Positions 10,272 to 18,838 of a stretch of 64,000 nt of DNA are shown here, in pieces. This stretch comes from Micromonospora sediminicola (GTDB lineage: Bacteria > Actinomycetota > Actinomycetes > Mycobacteriales > Micromonosporaceae): assembly GCF_900089585.1 (NCBI RefSeq), contig NZ_FLRH01000003.1, forward strand, positions 3,796,501-3,860,500. Reading direction: 5' to 3'. The first letter of the stretch is position 1. Each line of letters begins with the position of its first letter. The notes below the pieces were generated by a model, which had not been told where the DNA came from, ran no database searches, and was given only the letters and a program-made list of their open reading frames with translations. A program made the translations under genes and the position numbers.

Positions 10272-11495
10272 ATGCGTCTTGTTCACCCAGAATCGGCTGA
10301 ACGGATGAGCCGGAACCACCCGGACGTTGTGGAAGCGCTCCCACAGGTGCCGGTCGATGCCCCCGGCGCACCCCCCGCCTGCCGTGGTCGGCTGGTCGAG
10401 ACCGCCCGGCTGCAATGGCGCGTCGCCGACGGCGGCGACCCCGCCGACCTGGCGCAACGCTTCCTCGCCGCGCACGGCGTACCGACCGACGACCTTGCCC
10501 GACCCGCCCGGCACACGCCGGACGGGGTGTGCGGCGCGGCGCTGTTCCTGTCCGCCGCCGCCGGCGCCCACACGATCGGCGCCCCACCCGGCGCGCCGAG
10601 CCCCGCCCCGGCGCTGCCGGACCTGGCCGTGGTCGTCTACCACCACACCGACCGGCCACCCACCCGTCGCCCGACGCCCGACCGATGGTGGCTGGGGGAC
10701 TGGCAGGACAGCTGGAGCGCCACCGAGCACGCCGCTGCCGTCGACGCCGTCCGCGCCGCCATCGGACGCGGCGACGTCTACCAGGTCAACCTCGTCGGCC
10801 ACGCCGCCGCCCCGTACGCCGGGGACCCCCGCCCGGCGCTGGCCCGCCTCGCCGCGCTGCCCGGCGCCCGCTACGGCGGCACCCTCACCGGCGCGGGCTG
10901 GGCGGTCGGCTGCGCCTCCCCGGAGACACTCGTCGCGCTGGAACACGGCCGCCTGGTCACCCGACCGATCAAGGGCACCCGCCCGGCCACCCCCGCCGGC
11001 CGCCGCGAACTGCTCGCCTCGGCCAAGGAACGCGCCGAACACGTGATGATCGTCGACCTGGAACGCAACGACCTCGCCCGGGTGGCCCGCACCGGCTCCG
11101 TGCGCGTCGACGAACTGTTCGCCGTACGCCGCTGGTGCGACCTGTGGCAGGCCGAGTCGACCGTGTCCGCGGCACCCGCCGACGGCCTCGGCCTGGCCGA
11201 CCTGCTGCGCGCGGTCAGCCCCGGCGGGTCGGTCACCGGCGCGCCCAAACACGCCGCCCTGGCGCACCTGGCCGCGCTGGAACCGGTCGGACGCGGCGCC
11301 GGCATGGGCGCGCTCGGCTGGATCGGCCCCGGCCGGCTCGACCTGGGACTGACCATCCGCACCGCCGCCGCCGACGCCCACCGGCTGCACCTGTGGGCCG
11401 GCGGCGGCATCACCTGGGGCAGCGACCCCGCCGCCGAGGTCGCCGAGGCCGCCGCCAAGGCCGCACCCGTGCGCGCCCTGCTCGCCGCCGGCTGA
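10272..11495 (+). CDS. Chorismate-binding aminodeoxychorismate synthase component I-like protein
   Basis: 407 residues from ATG 10272 (ATG 10305 also possible). The C-terminal chorismate-utilising domain is clear: GDVYQVNLVGHAAAPY, LVTRPIKGTRPATPAGR, EHVMIVDLERNDLARV, GGSVTGAPK and LHLWAGGGITWGSDPAAE. These are the motifs of PabB-like enzymes, which make aminodeoxychorismate for p-aminobenzoate and folate. The N-terminal 120 residues are poorly conserved. No glutamine amidotransferase (PabA) gene is adjacent, so it must borrow one encoded elsewhere. A 9-bp-arm GC hairpin lies just after the stop. Confidence 0.85.
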   Translation: MRLVHPESAERMSRNHPDVVEALPQVPVDAPGAPPACRGRLVETARLQWRVADGGDPADLAQRFLAAHGVPTDDLARPARHTPDGVCGAALFLSAAAGAHTIGAPPGAPSPAPALPDLAVVVYHHTDRPPTRRPTPDRWWLGDWQDSWSATEHAAAVDAVRAAIGRGDVYQVNLVGHAAAPYAGDPRPALARLAALPGARYGGTLTGAGWAVGCASPETLVALEHGRLVTRPIKGTRPATPAGRRELLASAKERAEHVMIVDLERNDLARVARTGSVRVDELFAVRRWCDLWQAESTVSAAPADGLGLADLLRAVSPGGSVTGAPKHAALAHLAALEPVGRGAGMGALGWIGPGRLDLGLTIRTAAADAHRLHLWAGGGITWGSDPAAEVAEAAAKAAPVRALLAAG

Positions 11496-11518
11496 GCACC
11501 GACAGCCCGGAGCCGCCC

Positions 11519-11540
11519 GGCGGTCCCGCGCGGGACCGCC
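11519..11540. terminator. Hairpin between convergent genes
   Basis: Arms ggcggtccc and gggaccgcc around gcgc; the whole 22 bp is a perfect palindrome. It lies between the convergent chorismate-enzyme and iminopeptidase genes. Confidence 0.65.
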
Positions 11541-11548
11541 CGCGACGC

Positions 11549-12496
11549 TCAGGCGGCGGCGAACGCGTCCAGGGCGGCGACCACCCGCTCACCCACACCG
11601 TGCCCGCTGCCGTGCCCACCGGCCTCGACGATCTCCAACCGCGCGTCCGGCCAGTCCCGCGCCAGGCGCCACGCGACGTCCGGCGGACCACTGACGTCCA
11701 ACCGGCCCTGCACCATCACCCCCGGAATGCCGGCCAGGCGGCCCGCGTCGCGGAACAGCTGCCCGTCGGGCAGGAACCCCCGGTTGGCGAAGTAGTGGGT
11801 GACCAGCCGGGTGAACCCGAACCGGAACACCGGGTCGGCGAACCGGGGGTCCGGCGCGAACCCGCCGGCCAGGGAGACGTGCACGTCCTCCCAGTCGCAC
11901 CAGTCGCGGGCCGCCCGCTCCCGCACCGCCGGGTCGGGGTCGTTCACCAACCGGGCGTACGCGGCCGCGAGATCACCGTCACGGTCGGCCTCCGGCACCC
12001 CGTCGCGGAACCGCGCCCACTGCTGCGGGAACACCCGACCCATGTCCCGGGTCACCCACTCGACCTCCCGCGCGGTCGTGGCCACCACGCTGAACAACAC
12101 CAGCGCGCTCACCCGATCCGGGTGCCGCTGGGCGTACGCCAACGACAGCGTCGACCCCCACGAGGCGCCGCACACCAACCACCGGTCCACCCCCAGATGC
12201 GCGCGCAGCGCCTCCATGTCGGCCAGCAGATGTCCGGTCGTGTTCACCGACAGGTCGGTGGCCGGATCGGACACCGGCGGGGTGCTGCGCCCGCAGCCGC
12301 GCTGGTCGAACAACACGATCCGGTAGGCGGCCGGGTCGAACAGCCGCCGCCACGACGCGCCCGCGCCCGACCCGGGGCCACCGTGCACCACCAGCGCCGC
12401 ACGGCCGTCGGGATTGCCGCTGGTCTCCCAGTGGATCCGCTGCCCGTCACCGACGTCCAGCATCCCCCGCGCGTACGGCTCGACCGGTGGATACAT
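11549..12496 (-). CDS. pip: Prolyl aminopeptidase (proline iminopeptidase)
   Basis: 315 residues of the alpha/beta-hydrolase S33 family. MYPPVEPYARGMLDVGDG is the typical start and has a GGAGGGG ribosome site. HGGPGSG (residues 38-44) is the oxyanion-hole motif, FDQRGCGRSTP follows, and GASWGSTL holds the nucleophile Ser112 (GGSWGS in most relatives). The catalytic His is in EAGGHGSG near the C-terminus. It removes N-terminal proline from peptides in the cytoplasm. It lies divergent from def. Confidence 0.92.
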   Translation of the reverse strand: MYPPVEPYARGMLDVGDGQRIHWETSGNPDGRAALVVHGGPGSGAGASWRRLFDPAAYRIVLFDQRGCGRSTPPVSDPATDLSVNTTGHLLADMEALRAHLGVDRWLVCGASWGSTLSLAYAQRHPDRVSALVLFSVVATTAREVEWVTRDMGRVFPQQWARFRDGVPEADRDGDLAAAYARLVNDPDPAVRERAARDWCDWEDVHVSLAGGFAPDPRFADPVFRFGFTRLVTHYFANRGFLPDGQLFRDAGRLAGIPGVMVQGRLDVSGPPDVAWRLARDWPDARLEIVEAGGHGSGHGVGERVVAALDAFAAA

Positions 12497-12602
12497 GCCA
12501 CACCCCTCCCACGACGGATCCGACAGCGCGCACCCTACGACCCGCCCGCCGCGCCGACGGGTGGGCACCCGGGGCCGGTAAGCAACGGATAGCCTTCCGG
12601 GC

Positions 12603-13112
12603 ATGACTATGCGCCCGATCCGGATCATCGGCGACCCCGTGCTGCGCACCCCCAGCGAGCCGATCACCAGCTTCGACGCCGAGCTGCGCACCCTCGTGCA
12701 GGACCTGATGGACACCCTGCTCGGCGCACCCGGGCGCGCCGGCGTCGCCGCCCCGCAGATCGGCGTGAACGCCCAGGTGTTCGTCTACCAGGCCGACGGC
12801 CACCGCGGCCACATGGTCAACCCCACCCTGGAATTGTCCGAGGAACTCCAGGACGACGACGAGGGCTGCCTGTCCATCCCCGGGCTCTACTTCCCGACCC
12901 CCCGGGCGCTGCACGCCACCGCCCACGGCGTCGACCAGCACGGCGAACCGCTCACCGTCACCGGCACCGGCTTCCTCGCCCGCGCCCTGCAACACGAGAC
13001 CGACCACCTGCGCGGCCGCCTCTACGTCGACACGCTGCGCGGCGACACCCGCCGCCGCGCGCTGCGCGAGATCCGCGCCGGCCGGTTCGACTCACCCAGC
13101 CGCGCCCGCTGA
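12603..13112 (+). CDS. def: Peptide deformylase
   Basis: 169 residues. All three active-site motifs are present: GVAAPQIGV (47-55), EGCLSIPGL (87-95, metal ligand Cys89) and QHETDHL (130-136, metal ligands His131 and His135, catalytic Glu132). It removes the formyl group from the N-terminal methionine of nascent proteins. The last 21 bp overlap the tail of the convergent GNAT gene. It is not beside fmt, so this may be a second deformylase of the genome (inference). Confidence 0.95.
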   Translation: MTMRPIRIIGDPVLRTPSEPITSFDAELRTLVQDLMDTLLGAPGRAGVAAPQIGVNAQVFVYQADGHRGHMVNPTLELSEELQDDDEGCLSIPGLYFPTPRALHATAHGVDQHGEPLTVTGTGFLARALQHETDHLRGRLYVDTLRGDTRRRALREIRAGRFDSPSRAR

Positions 13113-13898
13113 CCCGGCCGCCGGCCCGGTCAACCGGGTCAACGCGCACTCGGTGAACCCGGCGACCGCGGTGAACCCCAACCGCTCGTACAACCGCACC
13201 GCCGCGGCGTTGTCCGCCCGCACGTTGAGCGTCACGTGATCCACCGACGCCCGCAACCGCGCGCACAACGCCGCCACCACACCCGCACCCAGACCACGCC
13301 CCCGCACGTCCGGATGCGTCGTCACGTTCCCCAACGCCGCCACCCGCCACCGCGGCGACCACACGTGCACCCCGGCCACCGCCACCAACCGGCCCCGATC
13401 CCGCACCCCCACGTACTGGCCGGTGTCCAGCATCCGCGGATCGAACCAGTTCCCCGGATACGCCACCGCGTACAACTCCCGCAACTCCGCCAGATCAGCC
13501 CGACCCAACGGCTCACCCACCGCCGGCACCGCCGCCGCACGCGGAGGATCCGTCCACGCCATCCGCAGGTGCGCCGCCGCGTCCGACACCGCGTACCACC
13601 GCGACACCGTCGCCTCCAGGCCGGGGGACAGGTGCGCCCACAACCGCGCCGGCAGCACCGGCGCCGCCTCCACCAGCAACGCCGACAGCGCCGCCACCCG
13701 CTCCGGCGCCGCGAACGCCAACAACGTCGGCAACTCCACCCCGTGGTACAGCAACACCACCTCGTCACCACGACGGAACCACGACGTGTACGGCCAGAAG
13801 AAATCGTCCAGATCACCCAACTGGTACGCGTGCAACACCGGATCCCGACCCAACAACCCGGCCAACACCGCCCGGTCGTGCTCCGCCCGCACCGCCAT
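13092..13898 (-). CDS. GNAT-family N-acetyltransferase
   Basis: 268 residues; the start ATG overlaps the stop of the TSUP transporter (ATGA), so the two are translationally coupled. The C-terminal GNAT core is clear: VRDRGRLVAVAGVHVWSP, then VTTHPDVRGRGLGAGVVAAL (acetyl-CoA loop R-G-x-G-L-G) and VRADNAAAVRLYERLGF. The N-terminal 120 residues form a second, degenerate GNAT-like half, as in FR47-type two-domain acetyltransferases. The acceptor substrate is unknown. Its 3' end overlaps def by 21 bp on the opposite strand. Confidence 0.85.
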   Translation of the reverse strand: MAVRAEHDRAVLAGLLGRDPVLHAYQLGDLDDFFWPYTSWFRRGDEVVLLYHGVELPTLLAFAAPERVAALSALLVEAAPVLPARLWAHLSPGLEATVSRWYAVSDAAAHLRMAWTDPPRAAAVPAVGEPLGRADLAELRELYAVAYPGNWFDPRMLDTGQYVGVRDRGRLVAVAGVHVWSPRWRVAALGNVTTHPDVRGRGLGAGVVAALCARLRASVDHVTLNVRADNAAAVRLYERLGFTAVAGFTECALTRLTGPAAGSAGAAG

Positions 13899-14674
13899 CA
13901 CCGCACCGCCGTCCACTGGTCGTAACCCAGCCGCGCCACCAACGCCAGCACCACCACCAGCAGCACCACCCGCACGAACCCGGCGCCGCGCCGCAACGCC
14001 ATCCGCGCACCCACCATCGCCCCCGCCACGTTGCACACCGCCATCGCCGCACCCAACAGCCACCACACGTGCCCGGTCACCCCGAACACCACCAGCGCCC
14101 CCAGGTTCGTCCCCGCGTTGACCACCTTCGCCATCGCCGACCCGTGCAGGAAATCCGCACCCACCAGCGCGGTGAACGCCAACACCAGGAACGTGCCCGT
14201 ACCCGGACCGATCAACCCGTCGTACAACGCGATGCCCACCCCGGCCACCGCCACCGCCGCCACCACCCGCCCACGGGTCCGCCGCGCCGGCGACGCCACC
14301 ACCCCCAACCGCGGCCGGGTCAGCACGAACACCGCCACCGACACCAACACCACCAGCACCACCGGCCGGTACGCCCCCGCCGGCACCAACCCCGCCAACG
14401 CCGCACCCAACCCCGCCGTCACCACCGCCAACCCCGCCGCCGGACCCGCCACCGCCCAGTCCAGCTTCGTCCGCCGCGCGTACGTCACCGCCGCCGTCGA
14501 CGTCCCGAAGATCGCCGCCAGCTTGTTCGTCCCCAACGCCGTGGCCACCGGCAGCCCCGGCGCCGCCACCAACAACGCCGGCAACAACAACAGCCCACCG
14601 CCGCCCACCACCGCGTCCACCCACCCGGCCAGCGCGGCAGCGCCCAACAACGTCGTCAGCGACACGGCATCCAC
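13898..14674 (-). CDS. TSUP-family (TauE/SafE) membrane transporter
   Basis: 258 residues with about eight hydrophobic segments. The family signature is repeated in the two halves: GWVDAVVGGGGLLLLPALL and ALGTNKLAAIFGT in the first, DGLIGPGTGTFLVLAFT and AKVVNAGTNLGALVVF in the second. TSUP proteins export sulfite, sulfonates or related organic anions. It is followed by the coupled GNAT gene. The coding strand is unusually G-rich, like the neighbouring minus-strand genes. Confidence 0.88.
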   Translation of the reverse strand: MDAVSLTTLLGAAALAGWVDAVVGGGGLLLLPALLVAAPGLPVATALGTNKLAAIFGTSTAAVTYARRTKLDWAVAGPAAGLAVVTAGLGAALAGLVPAGAYRPVVLVVLVSVAVFVLTRPRLGVVASPARRTRGRVVAAVAVAGVGIALYDGLIGPGTGTFLVLAFTALVGADFLHGSAMAKVVNAGTNLGALVVFGVTGHVWWLLGAAMAVCNVAGAMVGARMALRRGAGFVRVVLLVVVLALVARLGYDQWTAVR

Positions 14675-14842
14675 GGCCGCATTCTTCCCACCCCGCCACC
14701 GGCGACGAGACCCCCTGTGGCCAGCCTCACCGGCCCCGACGCCGCCGCAACCACATCCCCACCGACGCCACCGCCACGAACACCAGCATCGAACAGCACA
14801 GCAGCTTCAGCACCCGGCAAGCCTGCCACGGCGACGTAGGGT

Positions 14843-15628
14843 GTGCAGGTGCGCCTGGCCACCTTCAACCTGCTGCACGGCCGTTCCCTTACCGACGGGC
14901 TCGTCGACCCGGACCGGCTCACCGCCGCCGTCACCGCCCTCGACGCCGACGTCCTCGCCCTGCAGGAGGTCGACCGCGACCAGAGCCGCAGCGGCAAACT
15001 CGACCTCACCGCCCTCGCCGCCCGCGCCCTGCACGCCGAGCACCACCGCTTCGCCGCCGCCGTCGTCGGCACCCCCGGCGAACAGTTCCGCCCCCTCACC
15101 CACGACGACGACGGCCACGGCGAACCCCTCTACGGCATCGGCCTGATCAGCCGCCACCCCGTCCGCTCCTGGCAGGTCACCCGACTGCGCGCGGCACCCG
15201 TACGCTCACCCATCTACGTACCCGGCCCCGGCGGCGGACTCGTCCTGCTCCGCGACGAACCCCGCGTCGTGCTCGCCGCCGTCCTCGACACCCCCCACGG
15301 CCCACTCACCGTCGCCGCCACCCACCTGTCCTTCGTCCCCGGCTGGAACGTGTGGCAACTGCGCCGCGTCGTGCGCGCCCTGCGCGCCCTGCCCGCACCC
15401 CGGATCCTGCTCGGCGACCTCAACCTGCCCGCCGGACCCGCCGCCGCCCTGTCCCGCTGGCGACCCCTGGCCCGCCGCCCCACCTACCCGGCCGGGCAGC
15501 CCCGCGTCCAACTCGACCACATCCTCGCCGACCGGCAGCACCTCGACCGGCTCCCACCCGTCACCGCCGTCGACACCCCCCTGGCCACCATCTCCGACCA
15601 CCGGCCCCTCGTCGTCGACCTCGGGTGA
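14843..15628 (+). CDS. Endonuclease/exonuclease/phosphatase family protein
   Basis: 261 residues from GTG 14843 (GTG 14849 also fits). EEP-fold motifs are visible: RLATFNLLHGRS, DVLALQEVDRDQSRS (catalytic Glu), LLGDLNLPAG (Asp and Asn), and ISDHRPLVVDL with the terminal His. These are the metal-binding and catalytic residues of the Mg-dependent phosphoesterase fold. No signal peptide is seen, so it is probably cytoplasmic. The substrate could be DNA, a nucleotide or a lipid phosphate. The gene ends 1 bp before the stop of the convergent folD. Confidence 0.87.
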   Translation: MQVRLATFNLLHGRSLTDGLVDPDRLTAAVTALDADVLALQEVDRDQSRSGKLDLTALAARALHAEHHRFAAAVVGTPGEQFRPLTHDDDGHGEPLYGIGLISRHPVRSWQVTRLRAAPVRSPIYVPGPGGGLVLLRDEPRVVLAAVLDTPHGPLTVAATHLSFVPGWNVWQLRRVVRALRALPAPRILLGDLNLPAGPAAALSRWRPLARRPTYPAGQPRVQLDHILADRQHLDRLPPVTAVDTPLATISDHRPLVVDLG

Positions 15629-15629
15629 C

Positions 15630-16490
15630 CTAGCCGGTCTGCCGCGCCGTCGCCCGCACCGCGTTGCGGAACAACATCGCCACCGTCGTCGGACCCACCC
15701 CACCGACGCGCGGCGTGATCGCCCCCGCCACCTCGGCGCACGACTCGTCCACGTCCGGCAGCAACCGCCGCCCCTCGTAGCGCACCCCACCACCGACCAC
15801 CACCGCACCCGGACGCACATGCTCCGGACGCACGATCCCCGGCACCCCCGCCGCCGCCACCAGGATCTCCGCCCGCCGCGTGTACCGCGGCCAGTCCGCC
15901 ACCCCGGTGTGCACCACCGTCACCGCCGCGTTCGCCGTCGGCCGCTTCTGCGCCAGCAACATCGCCAACGGCCGACCCAACGTCGCACCCCGACCGAGGA
16001 TCACGACCTCCCGGCCCGCCACCGGCACCCCGTGGAACGCCAGCAACGCCTCGATCCCCGCCGGCGTACACGGCAACGGACCCGGCAACCCCAACGCCAA
16101 CCGGCCCATGTTCACCGGATGCATACCGTCGACGTCCTTGTCCGGGTCCAGCTCCGCCAACGCCCGGTCGTAGTCCAGGTGCCCCGGGATCGGATGCTGC
16201 ACCAACACCCCGTGCACACCCTTGTCCGCGTTGAAGTCCGCCAGCACCGCGTGCAGATCCGCCTGCGACGCCGACGCCGGCAGATGCACGTGCGGCGACG
16301 CGAAACCCAACTCCGCCGCCTGCCGAGACTTGATCCGGATGTAACCCGCGCTCGCGTCGTCGTCACCCACCAGCACCGTCGCCAACGCCGGCGTCACCCC
16401 CGCCGCACGCAGCTCCGCCACCGACGCGGCGACCTCCGCCAACACCCGCTCCGCCACCGGGGCACCCGGCAACAACCGCGCAGAAGACAT
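15630..16490 (-). CDS. folD: Methylenetetrahydrofolate dehydrogenase/methenyltetrahydrofolate cyclohydrolase
   Basis: 286 residues from the ATG at 16490. It interconverts methylene-, methenyl- and 10-formyl-tetrahydrofolate with NADP. Conserved parts: VLVGDDDASAGYIRIKSRQA with the catalytic Lys, GVLVQHPIPGHL, DVDGMHPVNMGRL, PCTPAGIEALL, VILGRGATLGRPLAMLL (NADP loop) and RVGGVGPTTVAMLF. The catalytic Lys usually sits in YxxxK, and YIRIK fits. A candidate ZTP riboswitch precedes it, tying expression to folate shortage. With gcvP this makes two riboswitch-controlled one-carbon genes in the region. Confidence 0.96.
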   Translation of the reverse strand: MSSARLLPGAPVAERVLAEVAASVAELRAAGVTPALATVLVGDDDASAGYIRIKSRQAAELGFASPHVHLPASASQADLHAVLADFNADKGVHGVLVQHPIPGHLDYDRALAELDPDKDVDGMHPVNMGRLALGLPGPLPCTPAGIEALLAFHGVPVAGREVVILGRGATLGRPLAMLLAQKRPTANAAVTVVHTGVADWPRYTRRAEILVAAAGVPGIVRPEHVRPGAVVVGGGVRYEGRRLLPDVDESCAEVAGAITPRVGGVGPTTVAMLFRNAVRATARQTG

Positions 16491-16494
16491 ACGA

Positions 16495-16566
16495 CACCTC
16501 GCCCGCGGAGGCCCAGGCGGTCGACCCCCGCGACGAGCTCCCCGATGGTCAACCCATCCCCGTGCC
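16495..16566 (-). promoter_or_regulatory. Candidate ZTP (pfl) riboswitch upstream of folD
   Basis: Read on the minus strand, the leader contains GGGTTGACCATCGGGG, then GAGCTCGTCG, and ends in the hallmark CCGCCTGGGC (complement of 16511-16520) about 20 nt before the start codon. The order of a G-rich 5' half, a short helix and then CCGCCUGGGC resembles the pfl motif, which binds ZMP/ZTP and often controls folate one-carbon genes such as folD. The 5' half departs from the consensus as I remember it, so a covariance-model search is needed. Confidence 0.5.
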
Positions 16567-16582
16567 GCCAGTCGCGTCCCCC

Positions 16583-17608
16583 TCACCCTGCCACAGCACG
16601 CGCCGCGACCGCATCCACCACCGCCTGCCACCCCGGCAACGCCGCCAGCAGCGCATCCGCCCGCCGCCGCCGATCCGCCGCCGACGCCACCCCGAGATCC
16701 GCCAGCATCGCCGCGAACGCCGGCCGCAGCGCCCGCTCCCGCCGCGGCGCCACCGACGCCAACACCGCATGACACCGCGCGTACGTCACCAGCACCCAGA
16801 ACATCGCCTCCCGGTGCCGCCCCGCCGCCACCAGCTCCGCCGCCCCGTCGAACACCACCGGCCGCCCCGCGGCACCCAGATCCGCCCCGAACGCAAACCC
16901 CTCCCGCGGCAGGCCCGCCACCTCGTCGAACACCACCGCCAACCCGGCCAGGTGCTCCCGCACCCGCCCCGCGCCCACCCCACCGCTGTCCAGCGTCGCC
17001 AGCAACTCCGGATACCTCCCGGCGAAACCGAACCGCTCCAACACCTCCGCCGCCCGCACGTACCGCCGCCGCACCGTCGGATCCACCAACCCCGCCACCG
17101 CCGGCCACACCGCCACCAGCGACGCCGGGAACACCCACGCCAACACCTGCTCCGCCGGCGGCGCCTCCGCGTCCGGGACCCGCAATCCGACCTCGACCCG
17201 CCGCCGCACCCCGGCACACCGCCGCCGGACCCACACCGGATCCGCGAAGACCGCCGCCACCCGCTCGCTCAGCACGGCCAGACGGCCCGACGGATCCGCG
17301 ATCACTCCATCGGTACGGAACATCGGCGCGAACACCCACGACCCCAACACGTCCTCCGGGCCACCCAACTCGTCCCAGGTGACCGCGCCGACGTCCAGCA
17401 GCACCCCCCGGTGGGTGAGCTTGCCCAGCTTCGTCGCGGGGGAGTCACGCACCAGCACCACGTCCACGTCCGACGACGCCGGCAGCTCCGCGTCCTCCGG
17501 CATCCCCAGCGTCGACCCGCTGAACACCGCGCCCCGCACCGACGGATCCACGCGCATCCGCTGCCGCACCCAGTCGACCGCCACCGCTCGCGCCGCACCC
17601 ACCCGCAC
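16583..17608 (-). CDS. Nucleotidyltransferase-domain protein
   Basis: 341 residues from a GTG at 17608 (AGGA eight bases upstream); the frame is open to 17692. The N-terminal domain has the polymerase-beta type signature: VFSGSTLG, then ASSDVDVVLV with the two metal-binding aspartates. About 200 helical residues follow, with no assigned domain, comparable to antibiotic nucleotidyltransferase-like proteins. The acceptor is unknown and resistance cannot be inferred. It reads away from the palindrome and repeat region at 17.7-17.8 kb. Confidence 0.75.
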   Translation of the reverse strand: MRVGAARAVAVDWVRQRMRVDPSVRGAVFSGSTLGMPEDAELPASSDVDVVLVRDSPATKLGKLTHRGVLLDVGAVTWDELGGPEDVLGSWVFAPMFRTDGVIADPSGRLAVLSERVAAVFADPVWVRRRCAGVRRRVEVGLRVPDAEAPPAEQVLAWVFPASLVAVWPAVAGLVDPTVRRRYVRAAEVLERFGFAGRYPELLATLDSGGVGAGRVREHLAGLAVVFDEVAGLPREGFAFGADLGAAGRPVVFDGAAELVAAGRHREAMFWVLVTYARCHAVLASVAPRRERALRPAFAAMLADLGVASAADRRRRADALLAALPGWQAVVDAVAARAVAG

Positions 17609-17695
17609 CGACCCGATCCTGCCAGCGTCCGATCCACCGGACCATCGACGTGACACCGCGTCGCGCGAGCGCTCGGTGAAAGGGCACCCCACAAC

Positions 17696-17739
17696 GCGAT
17701 ATACCGCTTAGTCATAAATATGACCCAGCGGTATATCGC
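17696..17739. repeat. 44-bp nested palindrome with divergent ATG codons
   Basis: Outer arms gcgatataccgct (17696-17708) and agcggtatatcgc (17727-17739) are perfect 13-bp inverse complements. Inside them lies gtcata-aa-tatgac (17711-17724), another perfect dyad. Only one 2x2 mismatch (ta/cc) interrupts the full palindrome. It is an AT-rich island in GC-rich DNA. Each half contains an ATG followed by the same codons, reading MTQRYIA on + and MTKRYIA on -. Confidence 0.85.
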
Positions 17740-17760
17740 CAAGAAGGGGGACACTGCCCC

Positions 17761-17837
17761 GACGCCCGACGCCCGACGCCCGACGCCCGACGCCCGACGC
17801 CCGACGCCCGACGCCCGACGCCCGACGCCCGACGCCC
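17761..17837. repeat. Tandem repeat: 11 exact copies of gacgccc
   Basis: Eleven perfect copies of a 7-bp unit fill 77 bp, ending 2 bp before the stop codon of the tyrosine recombinase on the minus strand. Unit number is likely to vary between strains. Being 7 bp long it has no fixed frame and is not thought to be coding. Confidence 0.95.
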
Positions 17838-17839
17838 GG

Positions 17840-18838
17840 TCAGCTCCGTGTCGTCAGCCCGGACAACGCCCGGTTCGTGCGGTTCGCCGCCACCGCCGCC
17901 CGCTGCTGACCCGCCGTCACCTCGATGTACGTCTGCGACGACGCCAACGACGCGTGCCCCAGCAGCCGCATGATCTCCGCCGCGCTCGCCCCGTCCTCGG
18001 CCAACCGCGTGGCGAACGTGTGCCGCAACGCGTGCAACCGCGCCCCCCGCGGCACCCGGTCCCCGATGCCCGCCCGCCGGTAACACGACTCCACCAGATA
18101 CTGCAGGCCGCCCCGGCGCAACGGCTCACCCCGCCGGTCCACCAGCAACGGCCCGTCCGGACGCACGCTGCGGGCGCCGAACCGGAACCGACGACTGTCC
18201 AGGTAGCCGGCCAGCACCCGGTCCACCCCCGCCTCGATCGGCACCGTGCGGGGCCGCCCACCCTTGCCCGCCACGTCCACCCGACGCTCGCCGGCGCGGC
18301 CCGCCACCGACGACACCCGCAACGCCAACAGCTCCGACAGGCGCAACCCCGCGCACAGCGCCAGCGCCAGCACCGCGAGGTCCCGCTCCGGCCACGGATC
18401 GCGCTGCCGGCCCTCCGCGCGCGCCACCGCCGCCAGCAGTTCCTCCGGCGTGTCCTCGCCCCGCAGCGGCTTCGGCCGGGGGAGCGGCGTGCGGGGCCGC
18501 CCCACCGCCGGCATCGGATTCCCGGGCACGACACCCTCGGCGACGAGGAAGGTGAAGAAGCTGTTCCAGGTGGACCAGGCACGGTGGACGGACGCGGCGG
18601 CGCGGGGAGCGGCGAAACGCGCGAACGCCGCCCGCATCACGCGGGGGGACAGGGCGGTCACCGGCAGCCGGTTCAGGGGGAGGGGAGTGCCGCCGTCGTC
18701 GGCCGCCACCAGGGCGGCCACCGTGGTCAGGTCCCGGCGGTAGGCGGCCAGGGTGTGGGGGGAGGGCTTACGGGTGGCCCGCGCGGTCAGGAACTCCTCG
18801 ATCAACACCTCGACCATTTCGTCCACTTTGTCGTGCAT
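17840..18838 (-). CDS. Tyrosine recombinase (XerC/XerD-like), beside the dif site
   Basis: 332 residues from the ATG at 18838. An N-terminal SAM-like core-binding domain (about 10-115, PSPHTLAAYRRDL) is followed by a complete catalytic domain: Arg166 in CAGLRLSELLALR, Lys192 in GKGGRPRTVP, His269 and Arg272 in LHALRHTFATRL, His295 in LLGHASL, and Tyr304 in SSQTYIEV. It is as compact as Xer proteins, not like larger phage integrases. It lies between a dif-shaped palindrome overlapping its start and a tandem repeat after its stop, with a consensus-like dif 0.8 kb away. Whether it replaces, assists or parasitises the housekeeping XerC/XerD is open. Confidence 0.88.
   Translation of the reverse strand: MHDKVDEMVEVLIEEFLTARATRKPSPHTLAAYRRDLTTVAALVAADDGGTPLPLNRLPVTALSPRVMRAAFARFAAPRAAASVHRAWSTWNSFFTFLVAEGVVPGNPMPAVGRPRTPLPRPKPLRGEDTPEELLAAVARAEGRQRDPWPERDLAVLALALCAGLRLSELLALRVSSVAGRAGERRVDVAGKGGRPRTVPIEAGVDRVLAGYLDSRRFRFGARSVRPDGPLLVDRRGEPLRRGGLQYLVESCYRRAGIGDRVPRGARLHALRHTFATRLAEDGASAAEIMRLLGHASLASSQTYIEVTAGQQRAAVAANRTNRALSGLTTRS

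Noticed and set aside
12603..13112. def considered as part of a defence or resistance island
   Set aside because: Neighbours are ordinary metabolic genes, and all motifs are those of a standard deformylase.
17720..17837. A + strand frame beginning MTQRYIAKKGD and running through the 7-bp repeat
   Set aside because: The repeat only stays open because of its composition; there is no ribosome site and the frame continues antisense through the recombinase.
17761..17837. Tandem repeat considered as a CRISPR array
   Set aside because: Seven-base units directly abut with no spacers, and no cas genes are in the window.
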